From positions 1 through 64,000 of the forward strand of contig JAEEQH010000014.1 in the NCBI GenBank assembly GCA_016285245.1: DNA of 64,000 bases, in the 5' to 3' direction. The notes beneath the pieces were generated by a model, which saw nothing but the letters and a program-made list of their open reading frames with translations, did no database searches and was not told where the DNA came from. The DNA is from Prevotella sp. (GTDB lineage Bacteria; Bacteroidota; Bacteroidia; Bacteroidales; Bacteroidaceae). Below, piece by piece: positions 62,090 to 64,000 of this stretch (its first letter is position 1; every line of letters begins with the position of its first letter). A program made the position numbers and the translations under genes.

Positions 62090-63455
62090 CTTTGATGTGC
62101 TCCTCATACTCTGCCAGTTCGCGCTCGCCGATGTGTGCCAAGCCGTAATGCTCGTCGTGCTGCGAGAAGTCAAGACCAACCTTCTCGCTGTAGGCCGAGA
62201 CACGCATGGGGATGAGACTGTCGATGAGCTTGTAGCCCAGCCAGCTCATGGCGAAGGTGTAGACGAAGACGATGACGATGGCCAGCAGGTGGTAGAGGAA
62301 GATGACGAAACCGTCCCAGGTACCGGCGATGAGACCCTCCTGGATGAAGATACCCGTGAGCACGGTGCCGAAGATACCGCCAGTGCCGTGGGTTGGGAAC
62401 ACGTCGAGAGCGTCGTCGATGCTGGTATGTGAGCGCCAGTAGACGGCAACATTACAGATGAGCGTGATGACGAAAGCAATAAAAATGCTCTGACCAACGG
62501 TAACGTAACCGGCCGACGGTGTGATGGCCACCAGACCCACCACGCAGCCCACGGCGGCACCCATGGCCGACGGCTTACGGCCGCGCAGGCAGTCGAAGAA
62601 GATCCAAGTCATCATAGCTGTTGCCGAGGCGGTGTTGGTGTTCAGGAACGCCTTAATGGCCTGACCGTCAGCGTGCAGCGACGAGCCGGCGTTGAAGCCA
62701 AACCAGCCAAGCCACAGCAGGGCAGCGCCGAGCAGCACGAAGGGGATGTTGGCCGGCTCGCTCTTCTCTGTCGTGCGTCGGCCTAAGTAGATGGCACCGG
62801 CCAGGGCGGCGATACCCGACGAAGCGTGTACCACGATACCACCGGCAAAGTCGATGACGCCCCACCGCATGAACAAGCCCTCGGGATGCCAAGTCATGTG
62901 AGCCAGCGGACAGTAGATGACGAAGAAGAAGAACATCATGAAGAACATATAGGCCGAGAAGCGGACGCGCTCGGCGAATGAGCCGGTGATGAGCGACGGG
63001 GTAATGATGGCGAACTTCATCTGGAACAACGCAAAGAGCGCCAGCGGTATCGTCGCACCACCTAGCACGTTGCCTGCCGGTGTGGTATAGACCTCGGCAC
63101 CTACATTCTGGAACATCAAGAACGTCAGCGGGTTGCCAATGACGCCGCCGATGTCGTCGCCAAAACACAGCGAGAAACCGACGACCACCCAGAGGACAGA
63201 TATCAGTCCCATGGCGATGAATGACTGTAGCATCGTGGAGATGACGTTCTTGGCTCCCACCATGCCGCCATAGAAGAACGACAGACCGGGGGTCATCATC
63301 AGCACGAAGATGGTGGCGGTGATGAGCCACGCCACATCGGCGGCAGAGATCACTGACCAGTCACACTCAAACGACGGTTCACCAACCGCCAACCCTGCGA
63401 CGGCAATGAGCGTCATCGCCGTCATCAGGATAATCCAACGTCTTTTTACCTTCAT
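62073..63455 (-). CDS. amt: Ammonium transporter Amt
   Basis: This 460-residue protein has an N-terminal signal-like helix (WIILMTAMTLIAVAGLAVG) and eleven further helices. Amt marks are MTPGLSFFYGGMVGAKNVIS, the CPLAHMTWHPEGLFMRWGVI...DFAGGIVVHASSG region with Asp and the first pore His, and PTHGTGGIFGTVLTGIF with the second. Downstream partners all use glutamine nitrogen (pyrG, PurF-like, asnB). No GlnB gene is seen next to it. Confidence 0.97.
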   Translation of the reverse strand: MKVKRRWIILMTAMTLIAVAGLAVGEPSFECDWSVISAADVAWLITATIFVLMMTPGLSFFYGGMVGAKNVISTMLQSFIAMGLISVLWVVVGFSLCFGDDIGGVIGNPLTFLMFQNVGAEVYTTPAGNVLGGATIPLALFALFQMKFAIITPSLITGSFAERVRFSAYMFFMMFFFFVIYCPLAHMTWHPEGLFMRWGVIDFAGGIVVHASSGIAALAGAIYLGRRTTEKSEPANIPFVLLGAALLWLGWFGFNAGSSLHADGQAIKAFLNTNTASATAMMTWIFFDCLRGRKPSAMGAAVGCVVGLVAITPSAGYVTVGQSIFIAFVITLICNVAVYWRSHTSIDDALDVFPTHGTGGIFGTVLTGIFIQEGLIAGTWDGFVIFLYHLLAIVIVFVYTFAMSWLGYKLIDSLIPMRVSAYSEKVGLDFSQHDEHYGLAHIGERELAEYEEHIKEKLKN

Positions 63456-63471
63456 AATTATACCTTTTTAT

Positions 63472-63489
63472 ATCTCAATTCCTCAATCC
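63472..63489 (-). repeat. Short microrepeat at dapL stop
   Basis: ATCTCAATTCCTCAATCC, two TCAAT(T/C)C-type units; the dapL stop TGA (63485-63483) lies in it. Confidence 0.6.
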
Positions 63490-64000
63490 TTTCCCCCTTT
63501 GCTCCACTTCTCGATACGGTCGAGCGCCTCGTAGGTCTTCTCATGGCTGTTGAAGGCGGTGAAGCGGACGTAGCCTTCGCCGCTAGGACCGAAACCGACA
63601 CCGGGCGTGCAGACGACATTGGCGCCATAGAGCAGTGCCTCGAAGAACGACCAGGAGTCCATCCCGTCGGGGGTACGCATCCAGATGTACGGGGCGTTTT
63701 CGCCGCCGTAGCACTCATAGCCAAGAGCGCGGAGGCGGATAAGCATCCGATGGGCGTTGTCCATGTAGTAGTCGATGGTCTGCTTGATCTGTGCCTTACC
63801 CTCGGGGGTGTAGATGGCCTCAGCGGCACGCTGCGAGATGTAGCTCGTGCCGTTGAACTTCGTGCACTGGCGGCGCAGCCACAGCTGGTTCAGGGGGATG
63901 CGTTCGCCCTCGAAGGTGCTGACGCTGACCTCCTTCGGTACGATGGTATAGCCGCAGCGGACACCCGTGAAACCAGCAGTCTTCGAGAACGAATGGAACT
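63483..64000 (-). CDS. dapL: LL-diaminopimelate aminotransferase, 5'-truncated by window
   Basis: About 171 C-terminal residues are visible, with the N-terminus beyond the window end. The PLP-lysine motif [19 protein letters not shown] comes first, then [52 protein letters not shown] and the conserved end [17 protein letters not shown]. The enzyme makes LL-diaminopimelate from tetrahydrodipicolinate in one step, for lysine and peptidoglycan. It is followed after 27 bp by amt. Confidence 0.93.
   Translation of the reverse strand, partial: FHSFSKTAGFTGVRCGYTIVPKEVSVSTFEGERIPLNQLWLRRQCTKFNGTSYISQRAAEAIYTPEGKAQIKQTIDYYMDNAHRMLIRLRALGYECYGGENAPYIWMRTPDGMDSWSFFEALLYGANVVCTPGVGFGPSGEGYVRFTAFNSHEKTYEALDRIEKWSKGGKD

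Overview
The window looks like the chromosome of a Bacteroidales bacterium, most probably Prevotellaceae. The signs are two SusC/SusD pairs with fasciclin lipoproteins, Por-secretion (T9SS) type C-terminal tails, a FeoA-FeoB fusion, the LL-diaminopimelate aminotransferase route to lysine, a DUF4290 protein, and promoters of the Bacteroidetes form TTTG-N20-21-TAnnTTTG. Coding DNA is GC-rich and gene junctions are strikingly AT-rich. I see no rRNA, tRNA, CRISPR array, transposase or prophage gene, and no gene-free stretch over 300 bases.

Layout. 1-7.8 kb (+): the 3' part of a very large secreted repeat protein, a stand-alone AICAR transformylase and a small basic protein. 7.9-26.4 kb (+): a surface operon, fasciclin lipoprotein - SusC - SusD - fasciclin - fasciclin - SusC - SusD, followed by a separately promoted secreted chitobiase-C-like protein and a 42-bp perfect palindrome as a two-way terminator. 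26.5-32.3 kb (-): a MacAB/TolC-type export operon (ATPase, two permeases, adaptor, outer-membrane factor). 32.4-37.6 kb (-): an ABC ATPase, permease, YtrA-type GntR regulator and TonB-type outer-membrane protein, with five 21-bp tandem repeats after the ATPase gene. 37.7-47.7 kb (-): exporter ABC protein, NAD kinase, short ComEC, aquaporin, GH29 alpha-fucosidase, class II aldolase and FeoB. 47.9-56.9 kb (+): a housekeeping operon tsaB, DUF4290, murA, rimM, dxr, rseP, and a receiver-domain/PEP-synthase-like fusion. 56.9-64 kb (-): a nitrogen and amide cluster dapL (partial), amt, pyrG, PurF-like, asnB.

The most unusual structure is not a gene. Degenerate tandem microrepeats of 7-9 bases, with a different sequence at each site, fill many gene junctions. 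They often run exactly from the stop codon of one gene into the start codon of the next (tsaB/DUF4290, murA/rimM, rimM/dxr and others). In the SusCD operon and the TolC gene the microrepeat also appears past the start codon in inverted orientation, where it is translated as the hydrophobic core of the signal peptide. Three of these signal peptides use one repeat family and three another, in strict alternation down the operon. The same kind of array also lies in frame inside murA, an ABC exporter, a MacB-type permease, tolC and rseP, where it encodes extra low-complexity loops, and once over the -33 region of the aldolase promoter. I know no name for this behaviour. It is the best candidate here for something undescribed.
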